Shown: positions 43,811 to 53,564, numbered from the stretch's first letter. The stretch: DNA of 64,000 bases from Psychrobacillus sp048572895 (GCF_048572895.1 NZ_CP183878.1:3906001-3970000); one strand, 5' to 3'. Numbers and translations are program-made. The notes: generated by a model not told the origin, from the sequence alone.

Positions 43811-44566
43811 ATGAATCAAGAACAACAACTGACGCTTGTGGAACATTTAACAGAACTTAGAAAAAGACTTATAATTGTTGCATCGACTTTCATTCTCTCC
43901 CTTGCTTTAGGGTTTTGGTTGGCTCCAAAAACACTCACTTTCTTAAAACAACAACCAACTGCCATGAATGTAGAATGGAATGTTTTCGGTTATACAGATG
44001 GGTTAATGATTTATGTTAAATGTGCGTTGATATTAGGCATATTAATAACCTTACCTATTGCGCTACATCAGATATGGTTATTCGTCAGGCCGGGTCTTAA
44101 CGCAAATGAAGCAAAGGGTACGGGCTATTTTATTCCCGTGTCATTTTTATTATTTTTATTAGGAATCAGCTTTAGTTATTACATACTGTTTCCTTTAATG
44201 CTGAATTTCATGTCTAATATCAACGATTCTATCGGTGCGTTAGAGACATATGGGATGAAACAATATTTCACTTTTATGTTTAACTTAGTGATTCCAGTAG
44301 GTATTGTATTTGAATTGCCTGTTATTATACTATTCCTAACCAAATTGGGTATAATAACACCAGATCGATTAAGAAAAATGAGAAAGGTCTCCTATTTTGT
44401 ACTTGTAGTAATTGGTGTTTCCATTACTCCTCCCGACTTTATCTCTGATTTTATTATTGTCGTTCCGTTATTATTGCTTTTTGAAATAAGTATTCTTGTG
44501 TCTAGTTGGTCTTATAAAAAACAACTTGCGAAACAAGCACTTGAGGATCAAATCTTAGACCAATAG
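43811..44566 (+). CDS. tatC: Sec-independent translocase subunit TatC
   Basis: About 251 aa from the ATG at 43811 behind GGGGTGG (the frame also opens with GTG at 43799). Six membrane helices; LVEHLTELRKRLI near the N-terminus is the TatC signature with the conserved Glu for twin-arginine signal binding, and FELPVIILFLTKLGI and VSYFVLVVIGVSITPPDFISD are also canonical. It works with the TatA encoded next to export folded proteins. The Tat substrate is not in the immediate neighbourhood. Confidence 0.93.
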   Translation: MNQEQQLTLVEHLTELRKRLIIVASTFILSLALGFWLAPKTLTFLKQQPTAMNVEWNVFGYTDGLMIYVKCALILGILITLPIALHQIWLFVRPGLNANEAKGTGYFIPVSFLLFLLGISFSYYILFPLMLNFMSNINDSIGALETYGMKQYFTFMFNLVIPVGIVFELPVIILFLTKLGIITPDRLRKMRKVSYFVLVVIGVSITPPDFISDFIIVVPLLLLFEISILVSSWSYKKQLAKQALEDQILDQ

Positions 44567-44600
44567 TTTAATGCACCAGCCACTAAAAGGAGGAACTTCC

Positions 44601-44804
44601 ATGCCAAATATTGGAGTACCAGGGTTAATCATTATTTTAATAATTGCTTTAATCGTCTTTGGCCCATCTAAATTACCTCAATTAGGTAAAGCAGTTGGAC
44701 AAACATTAAGAGAATTCAAAAACTCAACTAAAGATATCGTCGATGAAGTAACCGAAGAGTTTAAATTAGATGACAAAGAAGCAGATACTAAAAAGAAAGT
44801 ATAA
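44601..44804 (+). CDS. tatA: Sec-independent translocase subunit TatA
   Basis: A 67-aa protein from the ATG at 44601 behind AAAAGGAGGA. The single helix (GVPGLIIILIIALIVFGPSKLPQLGKAVGQ) with the FGPSKLP hinge and the amphipathic helix are typical of TatA, followed by an acidic and lysine-rich tail. It forms a minimal TatA-TatC pair with the upstream gene, as in Bacillus tatAd-tatCd but in reverse order. Confidence 0.92.
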   Translation: MPNIGVPGLIIILIIALIVFGPSKLPQLGKAVGQTLREFKNSTKDIVDEVTEEFKLDDKEADTKKKV

Positions 44805-44809
44805 TAATA

Positions 44810-44845
44810 AAAACCAACTATCTTTCACCGGATAGTTGGTTTTTA
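44810..44845. terminator. Terminator after tatA
   Basis: AAAAACCAACTAT (44810-44822) pairs perfectly with ATAGTTGGTTTTT (44833-44845); it serves the convergent EAL gene too. Confidence 0.92.
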
Positions 44846-44854
44846 ATTTTGTAT

Positions 44855-45853
44855 TTACTTTTCTTCAAAGACGGGCTTAGCTTCAGGTTTTCCAAAGTAA
44901 TAGCCTTGAAATAACTTATATCCTTGTTCTTTCAGCCATTCAAAATCTACTCGTTCCTCTATTCCTTCTGCTAAGGGAGTTGACCCAACTTCTAAAGCCT
45001 TTTCCAAAAATTTTTGTGCAACAGCTTGTTTCATTTTATCCTCTGAAACACCTTGCACATACTTCATGTCTAACTTCATATATTTTGGCTTTAAATCGGC
45101 CAGCATTTCCATCGTGCTATAACCTTCACCTACATCATCTAATGCATATTCAAATCCTTTTGCCTTGTAGTAGGCAAGAATTTTCTTTAAATGCTCTATA
45201 TCCTCTACTTTTTCCGTTTCCACTACTTCAAATACCAGTTGGACCGGATTTATACCTAGCTCTTCTGCTAATGCCGTGGTAGATTTTAAACAAAACTCTG
45301 GAGAATATATAGAAGTAGGAATGAAATTGATAAATGCTTTCTTTTCTTTAATGGAAGCTGCATGTTTCACTGCGATCATCCTACATGCTCTATCCAAAGC
45401 ATATAATCTTCCTCTTACTCTTGCAGCAGAAAAGATTTCATTTGGATAGATTATGGAACCATCCTCATTTTGAAATCTACTCAGCAGTTCATAAGCAAAA
45501 ACCTGTTCCTCAACATTTACAATCGGTTGGTAGTGGCAAATCATTAATTGTTGTTGGATCACTTCATCGATCCATTGAACATCTAAAACTTCCTCTACTT
45601 TTGCTAGTAGCTCCCATGGTTGTTGTTTAGATACTCGGAATAAGACTTGAGAAGTTTCCATATGATCTTTGCAGAAGTCTATAAAATCTCTAACATCATG
45701 CTCCTTTAATATGAATCTATTTTTTTGTGTTTCTGTTAAGACTTTTTGGCGATGTAGATGCGCCAAAACATCTCCCAGCATCGAAAGGTTTCGCTCTCCT
45801 TCGACTTTAAACTCAAATTCTAACTCTTTTACCTGGCAATTATTACATTCCAA
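44855..45853 (-). CDS. EAL domain protein, putative c-di-GMP phosphodiesterase
   Basis: A 332-aa protein. Residues about 100-330 form an EAL domain in which the motif reads YELLSR instead of EALxR; FINFIP, FEVVETEKVED, DDVGEGYS (usual DDFGTGYS), MKLDMKYVQG and LAEGIEE keep most metal- and substrate-binding residues. It may be active or only bind c-di-GMP. The N-terminal 95 residues have a CNNC pair (residues 3-6) and a helical region of unknown function. No membrane segment is present, so it is cytoplasmic. Confidence 0.82.
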   Translation of the reverse strand: MECNNCQVKELEFEFKVEGERNLSMLGDVLAHLHRQKVLTETQKNRFILKEHDVRDFIDFCKDHMETSQVLFRVSKQQPWELLAKVEEVLDVQWIDEVIQQQLMICHYQPIVNVEEQVFAYELLSRFQNEDGSIIYPNEIFSAARVRGRLYALDRACRMIAVKHAASIKEKKAFINFIPTSIYSPEFCLKSTTALAEELGINPVQLVFEVVETEKVEDIEHLKKILAYYKAKGFEYALDDVGEGYSTMEMLADLKPKYMKLDMKYVQGVSEDKMKQAVAQKFLEKALEVGSTPLAEGIEERVDFEWLKEQGYKLFQGYYFGKPEAKPVFEEK

Positions 45854-45953
45854 ACTCTCCGCCCCTCTTTGTCATTTATTTATTATAAGTTCACAAAATA
45901 TACTGTTTAAAAATCCCATGTTATGCAACAATGCTTAACAAGGGATGAACTGT

Positions 45954-47120
45954 CTATAAATTTTTGAAAAATACTCGTATAACATCTGCTCCACCTATAA
46001 AGGTCCCAAATGATCCAACCAAATTAGTTAGTACGACTACAAGTAATACCCTAGTTACTTTGTTTCTCCAAAACCCTTTAATCGTAAAGACATCTTCCGA
46101 TAAAGTTTCAAAATCAGCTATCGTTGGTCGCTTGATATACGCTTGGACAAGTCCTGAAAACCAACCTGAAGCTAAAATAGGATGAAGTGCTGTAACTGGT
46201 GCCGTGATAAATGCTGCTAGAATTGCTAATGGATGTCCTAAAGCTATTGCTGCTCCAACTGCAGCCATTGAACCAGTCCAAAGAATCCAGCTTAGTGCCT
46301 GGTCAAAACCTGCAGAAGGATTCGCGATGAATGTAAACACGATTAATGCCACAATTAGAATCGGAATAGCCCAACCAATTATTTTAGGGACAACTGACTT
46401 TGGTGGTAAAGATGATAGTTTAGCTAAATCATGGTCCTTGTGAATTTCCTGTGTGATACCAGGTACATGAGCGGCACCTAATACCGCTACAACTTTCTCT
46501 CCTGGCGCATCCTTAATTTTTTGAGCTAAATACTGATCACGCTCATCGATTAACGGTGTTTTTAACTTTGGAAAAGATTCTGTAAACTCTGCTAAAACAG
46601 CATTTAAAGTATCTTTGGACTTCATATTCTCCAGCTCTTCTTCCGAAATAGTATCCTTACTGAAAATACTAAAGAAAACGGAAGTAAGTAATTGTGATTT
46701 CCCTGTCCATCCAAGATTATGCCAAATGCGCGAAAAAGTAGTTTGGATATTACGGTCTGCTAATACAATTTCGGCCCCGTTCTCATTCGCACTTGCAATA
46801 CCTTGTATCATTTCTTGACCTGGTTTAATATCAAACTGTTTAGCCATTCGATTTTGGAAAGAAGAAATTGCCAAGTTCATTAATAATAGGGTAGCTTTCT
46901 TATCCTTAATAACCTTAAAGATATCTGTCTGCTTCCACTTATTATTATCTATAATAGATTGGTATCTTTGCTCATCCAATTCAATACAAACAGAATCTGG
47001 TTGTTCTCTATCGATAACTTCCTTTACCTGCTCTGCACTCCGTCTCGATACATGTGCCGTTCCGATGAGAATAATTTCTTTATCGTTAACATATAAACGT
47101 GTAATATTTTCTTCAGACAT
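45954..47120 (-). CDS. TraB-domain membrane protein
   Basis: A 388-aa protein. The N-terminal TraB/GumN-like domain has ILIGTAHVSRRSAEQVKEVI (about 17-36), the GTAH motif, CIELDEQRYQ and VVAVLGAAHVPGI (GxxH, about 214-226). The C-terminal third has four to five hydrophobic helices (IGWAIPILIVALIVFTFI, IALGHPLAILAAFITAPVTAL). TraB proteins are related to a pheromone-shutdown protein of enterococcal plasmids and to metalloprotease-like folds; the function in this context is unknown. Confidence 0.87.
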   Translation of the reverse strand: MSEENITRLYVNDKEIILIGTAHVSRRSAEQVKEVIDREQPDSVCIELDEQRYQSIIDNNKWKQTDIFKVIKDKKATLLLMNLAISSFQNRMAKQFDIKPGQEMIQGIASANENGAEIVLADRNIQTTFSRIWHNLGWTGKSQLLTSVFFSIFSKDTISEEELENMKSKDTLNAVLAEFTESFPKLKTPLIDERDQYLAQKIKDAPGEKVVAVLGAAHVPGITQEIHKDHDLAKLSSLPPKSVVPKIIGWAIPILIVALIVFTFIANPSAGFDQALSWILWTGSMAAVGAAIALGHPLAILAAFITAPVTALHPILASGWFSGLVQAYIKRPTIADFETLSEDVFTIKGFWRNKVTRVLLVVVLTNLVGSFGTFIGGADVIRVFFKNL

Positions 47121-47278
47121 AAGCTACTTCCTTCATCTAATGTATTATCTCGTAGTAAGACTACTAAAAGATTCTCTATCCTCCATAATGAAGTAGATTA
47201 TCCTAAATTTCAACGATGTTTTCTCTTTATTTATAATAATTTTGAAAAACCTTTGTTTGTTTAGCGAAGTTCTTCTCA

Positions 47279-48298
47279 CTAAGCGCGAGAAAAACGTTTT
47301 TTCGCATACACGTAAGTGACTGCCAGTGCTAAAACTAATACTGTTCCTTTAATAATATCAAATGCATAATAAGGTAAGTTTAAAATGGTTAGACCGTTCA
47401 GTAGGATTCCAATTACTGCTGCTCCAAAAAAAGTGCCCAGTGCATTAGGCTTCCCAATTCCTAGTACGGAATAGCCAACGAAAACTGCAGCAACCGCCTC
47501 CATTAAAAGTGGGGTGCCAGCATCAATTTGACCTGAACCTACCCTCGCTGTGAATAATACTCCTGCCAATGAAGCAAAAATACCGGAAATGATATAAGCG
47601 ATAAACTTCACTTTACGTGTGTTCACTCCCGACAATGTTGCAGCTTCCTCATTTCCACCCGTCATATATAATATACGACCCCAGCGTGTATGATTGAGAA
47701 CAATATAAGCTACTACTACGAGTATTAACATAATCCAAACAGGTACAGGTAAACCAAGTAATCTCCCTTGACCAATCCAAAGAAATGCCTCTGAGAGTTG
47801 CCCTGGAGCAGTTCCACCTGAAGTCAGTGGCATATTATTGTAAATGGAGTATCCTTCTGTATATGTCCGATGAAAGCCTGCTACAATATACATCGTACTT
47901 AATGTTGCTAGTAAATCAGGAATACCTAAAATTACAATTAGAAAGCTATTAACCAAACCCACTAATACTCCTACAAGAATAGGTACAATTAAGACTAGCC
48001 ATAAAGGCATCTCGTACCAGACCATTAGAGATGCGGTCACAACTGTCGATAGCGACATAGTAGATCCTACACTTAAGTCAAAACCTCCTACTACAAGTGT
48101 GAAGGTTACTCCCAATGCTAATAGGGTAACGATAGAAATGGAGCGCAGAATATCTGTAAAATTTGCATATGTAAAAAAGGCATCACTTATTGAACTAAAA
48201 TAAATAATAATACAAATAAGTAATGCAATAGCTCCAAACTTAAATAGAAAATTAATCCCTCTTTCTTGCAACTTATTATTCTTTACCTCCGCTTGCAT
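47279..48298 (-). CDS. RbsC-like ABC permease, probable methylthioribose importer
   Basis: A 339-aa protein with about ten helices and the ribose-type permease signature GGFDLSVGSTMSLS (about 71-84) and GNEEAATLSGVNTRKVK (EAA-like loop, about 215). It overlaps the ATPase gene by 23 bases and is the last gene of the operon mtnK-mtnA-SBP-ATPase-permease. Because the operon is headed by a SAM-I riboswitch and the methylthioribose kinase gene, import of methylthioribose is the best hypothesis; the family otherwise carries ribose, galactose or autoinducer-2. Confidence 0.88.
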   Translation of the reverse strand: MQAEVKNNKLQERGINFLFKFGAIALLICIIIYFSSISDAFFTYANFTDILRSISIVTLLALGVTFTLVVGGFDLSVGSTMSLSTVVTASLMVWYEMPLWLVLIVPILVGVLVGLVNSFLIVILGIPDLLATLSTMYIVAGFHRTYTEGYSIYNNMPLTSGGTAPGQLSEAFLWIGQGRLLGLPVPVWIMLILVVVAYIVLNHTRWGRILYMTGGNEEAATLSGVNTRKVKFIAYIISGIFASLAGVLFTARVGSGQIDAGTPLLMEAVAAVFVGYSVLGIGKPNALGTFFGAAVIGILLNGLTILNLPYYAFDIIKGTVLVLALAVTYVYAKKRFSRA

Positions 48299-49778
48299 AA
48301 AGCAAAATCCTTTCCTGGGTCGCTTCTTTCCGTGATAGCTCCTTCACGATTTGACCATCATACATAACTAAAATGCGATCAGAAATTCCTAGAACTTCAT
48401 GAATTTCACTTGAAAAGTAAAGACAACCCTTCCCTTTTTCAGCAAACTCACGAACCATCCTATAAATATCTGTTTTTGCCCCTATGTCTACGCCTTTTGT
48501 TGGCTCGTCAAACAAATAAAGAGCCGAATCCAACGAAGTCCATTTTCCTATAGCAACTTTTTGCTGATTTCCTCCACTCAAATAAACAAGCGGTGTTTCT
48601 GTACTATTTGTTTTAATTTGTAGTCGTTCAATAATCTCTTTTGCAAAGGACTTTTCTTTCCGTTTATTCATAAATAAAAAACGAGAAAAATTTTGTAAAT
48701 TAGGAAAAGATGCATTTGTTTGTAATGCTTCATGAACAAATAGCCCTTCTTTTCGTCTTTCTTCTGGAATAAGAGCCATGCCTGCTTTTATCGCATCTTT
48801 TGGATGCCTTATTTTCAAGCTGTTTCCTAAGATTTCAATGCTTCCTTTTGTATGTGGAGAATATCCAAATAACGTTTTAGCTAACTCTGTTTTTCCAGCC
48901 CCTACGAGCCCGACTATGCCAACAATTTCTCCTTCAGACACATGAAAAGAAATATTTCTTACCTTTTCTCCTGCCGAAACTTCTTTAACACGAAGTAGTG
49001 TATTTCCTAATGCATGTGTACGAACAGGAAAGTCTTTGCTATAAGAAGTTCCTAGCATAGCTTCAATAACCTCTTCTTGGTTAGTCTGGGCAGTATTATA
49101 GGTCCCTACTAACGTACCTTCGCCCATAACAGTTATCCGATCACAGATTTCAAATACTTCTGGTAGTCGATGAGATATGAATATACACCCTACTCCGTTT
49201 GCTTTTAGCTTTTTAATAACTGAAAATAACTTTGTAGATTCATGAAGAGACAAAGGTGCCGTTGGTTCATCGAAGATAATAACCTTTGCAGAACTTACAA
49301 GTGCACGCGCTATTAGTACCAACTGCTTTTCTGCTAAAGAAAGCATAAATGCTGGTTTTTCTACCGGAATATCCTCGGCCTGTAACTGCTTCAAGGCATT
49401 CCTTGCTTCGCAATTTAGTTTCTTTTTGGAGATAAACATACTAGTTCCAGCAACAATAGAATCCAGCAATATATTTTCTGCAACCGAGAGTTCTGAAACA
49501 ATAGCAGTATCTACCTCTTGATATACACAATAAATTCCAAGGTCCTTCGCGACTTTAGGGGAACGTATTCGTATTTTTTTTCCTTCTAACAAAATTTCTC
49601 CCATGTCTTGCTCATACACACCCGAGAGTATTTTCATAAGGGTACTTTTTCCTGCACCATTTACACCAAGTAAAGCATGTACTTCACCGTTTCTAAGATG
49701 AAATTCAGCTTTTTTCAGGGCATTAACTTTTCCAAATGATTTATCTATAGCATTCATGGAAAGAAAAGGATTCGGCAT
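48276..49778 (-). CDS. RbsA-like ABC ATPase (two nucleotide-binding domains)
   Basis: About 500 aa from the ATG at 49778, eight bases after AAAGGAGA; the frame extends to 49811 without a better site. The N-terminal domain has Walker A GVNGAGKST and Walker B VIIFDEPTAPL; the C-terminal domain has GLVGAGKTE, LSGGNQQKVAIGKW and LYLFDEPTKGVDIG, as in RbsA/MglA. It energises the sugar importer of the mtnKA operon. Confidence 0.92.
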   Translation of the reverse strand: MPNPFLSMNAIDKSFGKVNALKKAEFHLRNGEVHALLGVNGAGKSTLMKILSGVYEQDMGEILLEGKKIRIRSPKVAKDLGIYCVYQEVDTAIVSELSVAENILLDSIVAGTSMFISKKKLNCEARNALKQLQAEDIPVEKPAFMLSLAEKQLVLIARALVSSAKVIIFDEPTAPLSLHESTKLFSVIKKLKANGVGCIFISHRLPEVFEICDRITVMGEGTLVGTYNTAQTNQEEVIEAMLGTSYSKDFPVRTHALGNTLLRVKEVSAGEKVRNISFHVSEGEIVGIVGLVGAGKTELAKTLFGYSPHTKGSIEILGNSLKIRHPKDAIKAGMALIPEERRKEGLFVHEALQTNASFPNLQNFSRFLFMNKRKEKSFAKEIIERLQIKTNSTETPLVYLSGGNQQKVAIGKWTSLDSALYLFDEPTKGVDIGAKTDIYRMVREFAEKGKGCLYFSSEIHEVLGISDRILVMYDGQIVKELSRKEATQERILLYASGGKE

Positions 49779-49839
49779 GGATTTCTCCTTTCTTAGAAAA
49801 AGCTGTCCCATTGAACAGGACAGCTTAAATTCTTTTAAG

Positions 49840-50928
49840 TTATCTGTTTTCTTCCAATCCTTTTAACTCATCTGTGTAACCTTGATCACTTGCTCCCCAA
49901 CCTTCAATATAGTCACTTAGTTCACTAGTTGTTACTGTTTCTTCCGGCAATTTAGATGCTTCCACAAAGACTGGTTCTAATACGACTTTTTCTTCTACAT
50001 TACCTCCGTTAATTTTTTGGTATAAATAACGAACTTGAATACGACCGATATCCTTTGGATCTACTGCTGCGGATGCAACCCATGGACTATTGTCATTTTG
50101 AATCATCTGTAAATCTTCATCACTCATATCGATACTATATACCTTAATATCCGTACGTCCTGCTTGTTCTATTGCTCGAACTGCACCTTTTGCAAACTCG
50201 TCCCAAGCAGCCCAAACAGCTGTAATTTCACCTTCATTAGGATATTGCTTTAATACCGCTTCCATTTGTGACTGAGTATCTAAAGCTGTATTTTGTGTTG
50301 CTGCACCGAATGTCGCGATTTCTTTAATCCCTGGATTCTCTCCTAGGAAATTCTCATATGCTACTTGTCGTCTTTCCATCGGTGCAAAACCTGCTACCCA
50401 TATTTTCACGATATTGGCTTCACCATTTGAATCTTCCGCTAGTTTCTCCAACGTCATTTGAGCCATTTTTTCATCGCCTTGTTCTAAAGAAGTTACTCCT
50501 TCAACTTCTACTCCCGCATCAAATGCGACAACCGGAATTCCCTTTGCAACTGCATTCTCTACTCCTTGGTTTAGTGCTTCTTTTGTACCATGATCTATTA
50601 AAACACCGTCAACTCCTTGATTCACCGCGGCATCCAAATTGGAAGCCATTTTTGATAAATCCCCTTCAGAAGTAAACACTGTTACTGTTCCACCAAATTT
50701 CTCTACTTGCTCTTTTACACCTTCAATATATTGAGCAGAAAATGTCCCTAAATTTTGTTGCATAACTAATGCAATTTTCTTACCAGCTAGTGGATTTTCC
50801 GTAGCCTCTGCATCATTGCTAGGGCTAGATGACGTAGTTGCTTCCCCATCACCTTTAGGCTGACATGCAGCTAATAAAACCCCTATAATTAAAATCATGA
50901 ATATCAACCAATACTTATTTGTTTTCAT
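49840..50928 (-). CDS. Sugar-binding lipoprotein (RbsB-like), probable methylthioribose receptor
   Basis: A 362-aa lipoprotein with lipobox GVLLAACQPKGD (Cys at about 22) and a periplasmic-binding-protein type 1 fold: KIALVMQQNLGTFSAQYIEGV, VDGVLIDHGTKEAL and GIPVVAFDAGVEVEG. The ATG at 50928 overlaps the mtnA stop by four bases behind GAAGGAGAAGG, so it is translated with the salvage enzymes. It would capture the sugar ligand on the outer face of the membrane. Confidence 0.88.
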   Translation of the reverse strand: MKTNKYWLIFMILIIGVLLAACQPKGDGEATTSSSPSNDAEATENPLAGKKIALVMQQNLGTFSAQYIEGVKEQVEKFGGTVTVFTSEGDLSKMASNLDAAVNQGVDGVLIDHGTKEALNQGVENAVAKGIPVVAFDAGVEVEGVTSLEQGDEKMAQMTLEKLAEDSNGEANIVKIWVAGFAPMERRQVAYENFLGENPGIKEIATFGAATQNTALDTQSQMEAVLKQYPNEGEITAVWAAWDEFAKGAVRAIEQAGRTDIKVYSIDMSDEDLQMIQNDNSPWVASAAVDPKDIGRIQVRYLYQKINGGNVEEKVVLEPVFVEASKLPEETVTTSELSDYIEGWGASDQGYTDELKGLEENR

Positions 50929-51986
50929 AATCCTTCTCCTTTTTCAATTGTATCGACTAATTGAGCTGAAATATTTTTAACATAATCTGGATAAATAATG
51001 CCTTTTTCCGTAATAATGGCGGTGATATATTTAGATGGTGTCACGTCAAAGGCTGGATTAAACACCTTCGTATCTATTGGTGCAATAGCGTTGCCATTAA
51101 TATGTGTAATTTCCTCCGCTTTCCTTTCTTCTATTGGAATTTCTTCTCCATTATTTATAGATAAATCAAATGTAGAGGATGGTGCGGCCACATAAAATGG
51201 AATTCCATATACGGTAGCCAGAATAGCTAAGTTAAGTGTTCCTATCTTATTTGCTGTGTCTCCATTTTTTGCTATCCGATCTGCTCCAACAATAATTGCT
51301 TCTATTCCTTTTGCACCAATTGTGTGTGCAGCCATACTATCGGTGATAAGTGTCACATCGACACCTGATTGCTGTAGCTCCCATACTGTCAATCTAGCTC
51401 CCTGAAAGACGGGCCTAGTTTCACAGGCGAATACTTCAAACTCTTTACCACGTTCCTTTCCTAGATGAAACGGAGCTAAAGCAGTACCATATTTTGCAGT
51501 AGCGATTGAACCAGCGTTGCAAATAGTCATTACCTTCGTTTTATCTACAAGTAATGACAGAGCAAATTCGCCAATATTCCGACAGGACTCTTCATCTGCT
51601 AGGTGTATTACTATTGCTTCTTCCATTAGTAACTGCTTTGCAACCGTAACACTATCTACTTGACTCGCTACTCTTAACAAACGGTTGAGTGCCCAAACCA
51701 AGTTGACAGCAGTTGGTCTAGATTCACCCAAGTATATTGCATCTTTTTTTAGTATTTCTAGAAAATCTATCATCGAATTTGTTTTATAGCTCTGTGCCTC
51801 CATAGCTAATCCATATGCTGCTGTAATTCCAATGGCAGGAGCACCACGAACTTTCAGGGTAATAATTGCCTCGTAAACGTCCTTAAGTGTGTCTAGTTTT
51901 ATATAGACAATTTCATGTGGAAGTTTCTGTTGATCTAAGATTATTAACTGCTTACCATCCCACTTAATCGATAATGGAATACTCAT
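50925..51986 (-). CDS. mtnA: S-methyl-5-thioribose-1-phosphate isomerase
   Basis: A 353-aa member of the eIF-2B alpha-like isomerases: VRGAPAIGITAAYGLAME (about 46-63), TICNAGSIATAKYGTAL with the catalytic Cys (about 155), ETRPVFQGARLTVWEL and GADRIAKNGDTANKIGTL (about 236-253, catalytic Asp). It converts methylthioribose 1-phosphate to methylthioribulose 1-phosphate in methionine salvage. It overlaps mtnK by four bases upstream. Confidence 0.95.
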   Translation of the reverse strand: MSIPLSIKWDGKQLIILDQQKLPHEIVYIKLDTLKDVYEAIITLKVRGAPAIGITAAYGLAMEAQSYKTNSMIDFLEILKKDAIYLGESRPTAVNLVWALNRLLRVASQVDSVTVAKQLLMEEAIVIHLADEESCRNIGEFALSLLVDKTKVMTICNAGSIATAKYGTALAPFHLGKERGKEFEVFACETRPVFQGARLTVWELQQSGVDVTLITDSMAAHTIGAKGIEAIIVGADRIAKNGDTANKIGTLNLAILATVYGIPFYVAAPSSTFDLSINNGEEIPIEERKAEEITHINGNAIAPIDTKVFNPAFDVTPSKYITAIITEKGIIYPDYVKNISAQLVDTIEKGEGL

Positions 51987-53173
51987 TGTTGAATTTCTCC
52001 TAGCAACTCAATTACTGCATCTATCGAGTCAATTTCTTTACGTCTAATTATTAATAATTCTCCAGCTTTAAGAGTTTGTTTTTTTAGTAAAATTCGTTTC
52101 TCTTGGTTTTCAATACTGTCCAAGTCTTTCACATGTGCCAGTCCAATTGTTCTACGAATAAGCTCACACCCCGCAAACCCTAATGAATCACGGAATACTT
52201 TTTCTAACACAAATGCATCGTATCCTTCTACATCATTAAATAAGTCGAATTCACTTTGTTCTAAAAACTCTGAAAACTTAGAGGAGAAAGTGACCCATGT
52301 GTTATGTATATGACTATGTATGACATCACGTTGTTTGCCTTCCCTCGTAAACGATTGAACTATTAAATTTCCCAAAAACAAACCTACATCAAATCCAATA
52401 GGACCGTAAAAAGCAAATTCTGGATCGATTACTTTTGTATCCTCTTCACTCGCAAAAATACTTCCCGTATGAAGATCTCCATGCAGCAAAGCTTCCGCTT
52501 CTGTCAAAAAACTTCTTTTTAATTTTGCTACTTCCAGCTTCAGTAAAGTATTATTCCAAATTGCTTCCACTTCTGCCTGCAATGCAGGTTCAAAGTCATT
52601 TGTTTCATGATCAAAAAATGGATCTGTAAAGATTAAGTCCTCTGTGATTTTACACAACTCTGGATTAGAAAACTCTACAACAAGTGCCTTTTTTTCAAAT
52701 GGGTGGAGTGCAAAATCAGAAGTATTAAAAAGCGTTAAGGCTAGATATTCCCCAATATCAGTTGATAATTTAGGATAGGACTCACCTTTTATCAAACCCT
52801 CACGTACTATTTCAAGATGAGACAAATCTTCCATGACCGTGATTGCTAAATTTTCATCTGTTGCATAGACCTTTGGAACAAGACCAACCGCATATTCTCC
52901 ATGTTTTTGTAAGGCACTCGCTTCAATCTTTGCCCTTTTCAAAGTAAGTGGCCAACTTTCCCCTATTACTTTTGCATAGGGTAAGGCCTGTTTAATAATA
53001 ATTCCTTTCCCACTTGCTTGATCTGTTATACGGAATACATAATTTAGATTTCCATCACCAATCTCTTCGCAAACTAATTGAGCTTCGTTCGAGAACAATG
53101 ATAATTCATTTGCCAGTGAAATTGCCGTTTCTTGAGTTAATGATTCGTATGGTTTCGTCGCTACAACCGCCAT
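51983..53173 (-). CDS. mtnK: S-methyl-5-thioribose kinase
   Basis: A 396-aa aminoglycoside-phosphotransferase-fold kinase: EIGDGNLNYVFRI (glycine loop, about 36-48), IIKQALPYAKVIGESWPLT (catalytic-region Lys), EALLHGDLHTGSIFA (Brenner-type HGDLHxxS, about 229) and VIDPEFAFYGPIGFDVGLFL (DPE). It phosphorylates methylthioribose with ATP, the entry to salvage. GAAAGGGAG precedes the ATG. It is the first gene of the SAM-I-riboswitch-controlled minus-strand operon. Confidence 0.95.
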   Translation of the reverse strand: MAVVATKPYESLTQETAISLANELSLFSNEAQLVCEEIGDGNLNYVFRITDQASGKGIIIKQALPYAKVIGESWPLTLKRAKIEASALQKHGEYAVGLVPKVYATDENLAITVMEDLSHLEIVREGLIKGESYPKLSTDIGEYLALTLFNTSDFALHPFEKKALVVEFSNPELCKITEDLIFTDPFFDHETNDFEPALQAEVEAIWNNTLLKLEVAKLKRSFLTEAEALLHGDLHTGSIFASEEDTKVIDPEFAFYGPIGFDVGLFLGNLIVQSFTREGKQRDVIHSHIHNTWVTFSSKFSEFLEQSEFDLFNDVEGYDAFVLEKVFRDSLGFAGCELIRRTIGLAHVKDLDSIENQEKRILLKKQTLKAGELLIIRRKEIDSIDAVIELLGEIQQ

Positions 53174-53200
53174 TACTATCTCCCTTTCATATACAAAATA

Positions 53201-53230
53201 AAAAAACCTCTTTCCAAAAGAAAGAGGCTT
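53201..53230 (-). terminator. Riboswitch terminator for the mtnK operon
   Basis: CCTCTTTC-TTTT-GGAAAGAGG followed by TTTTTT on the minus strand, between the aptamer and the mtnK start. Its left arm can pair with the aptamer's P1 3' strand (GATAAGAGG), giving the usual antiterminator switch. Confidence 0.88.
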
Positions 53231-53249
53231 AGAATAAGAGATTCTGAAC

Positions 53250-53406
53250 CTCTTATCTCTCAGAAAGTAACCTTTCTGATGGAATTAGCACCGTGCCTTA
53301 AGGAATTTCACATTCCGGCGCATAAAGCGCCCCGTCTCACAACGGTATTACGGTCGGTTGCTGGGCGTCATCGGGCCATTATCCCTCTGCCTGCTCTTGA
53401 TAAGAG
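53250..53406 (-). promoter_or_regulatory. SAM-I riboswitch (S box) of mtnK-mtnA
   Basis: On the minus strand: P1 CTCTTATC, then the invariant AGAGCAGGCAGAGGGA, GGCCC...ACGCCCAGCAACC, CACGGTGCTAATTCC and the P1 3' strand GAGATAAGAG. P3 is GGGGCGC...GCGCC-like. High SAM should stabilise P1 and let the downstream terminator form, shutting off salvage and uptake when methionine is plentiful. Confidence 0.95.
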
Positions 53407-53434
53407 TGCGGTACAACTATGATGTCTTTTTAGA

Positions 53435-53464
53435 ATCCTAGCATATTAGAAAAAGTAATGTCAA
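53435..53464 (-). promoter_or_regulatory. Promoter of the mtnK operon
   Basis: On the minus strand TTGACA, an 18-base spacer and extended -10 TGCTAGGAT, about 30 bases before the riboswitch. Confidence 0.7.
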
Positions 53465-53500
53465 CAGTATTTTGAATAAATATAATTTTAAAATTTCTTG

Positions 53501-53529
53501 TTGACAGAATTTTTAATGCATGGAATAAT
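53501..53529 (+). promoter_or_regulatory. Promoter of the mtnW operon
   Basis: TTGACA, a 17-base spacer and AATAAT, about 35 bases before the plus-strand riboswitch. It is divergent from the mtnK promoter, with about 37 bases between the two -35 boxes. Confidence 0.7.
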
Positions 53530-53564
53530 CAATATTATTTATTAAATACTTCAACTGAATATTT

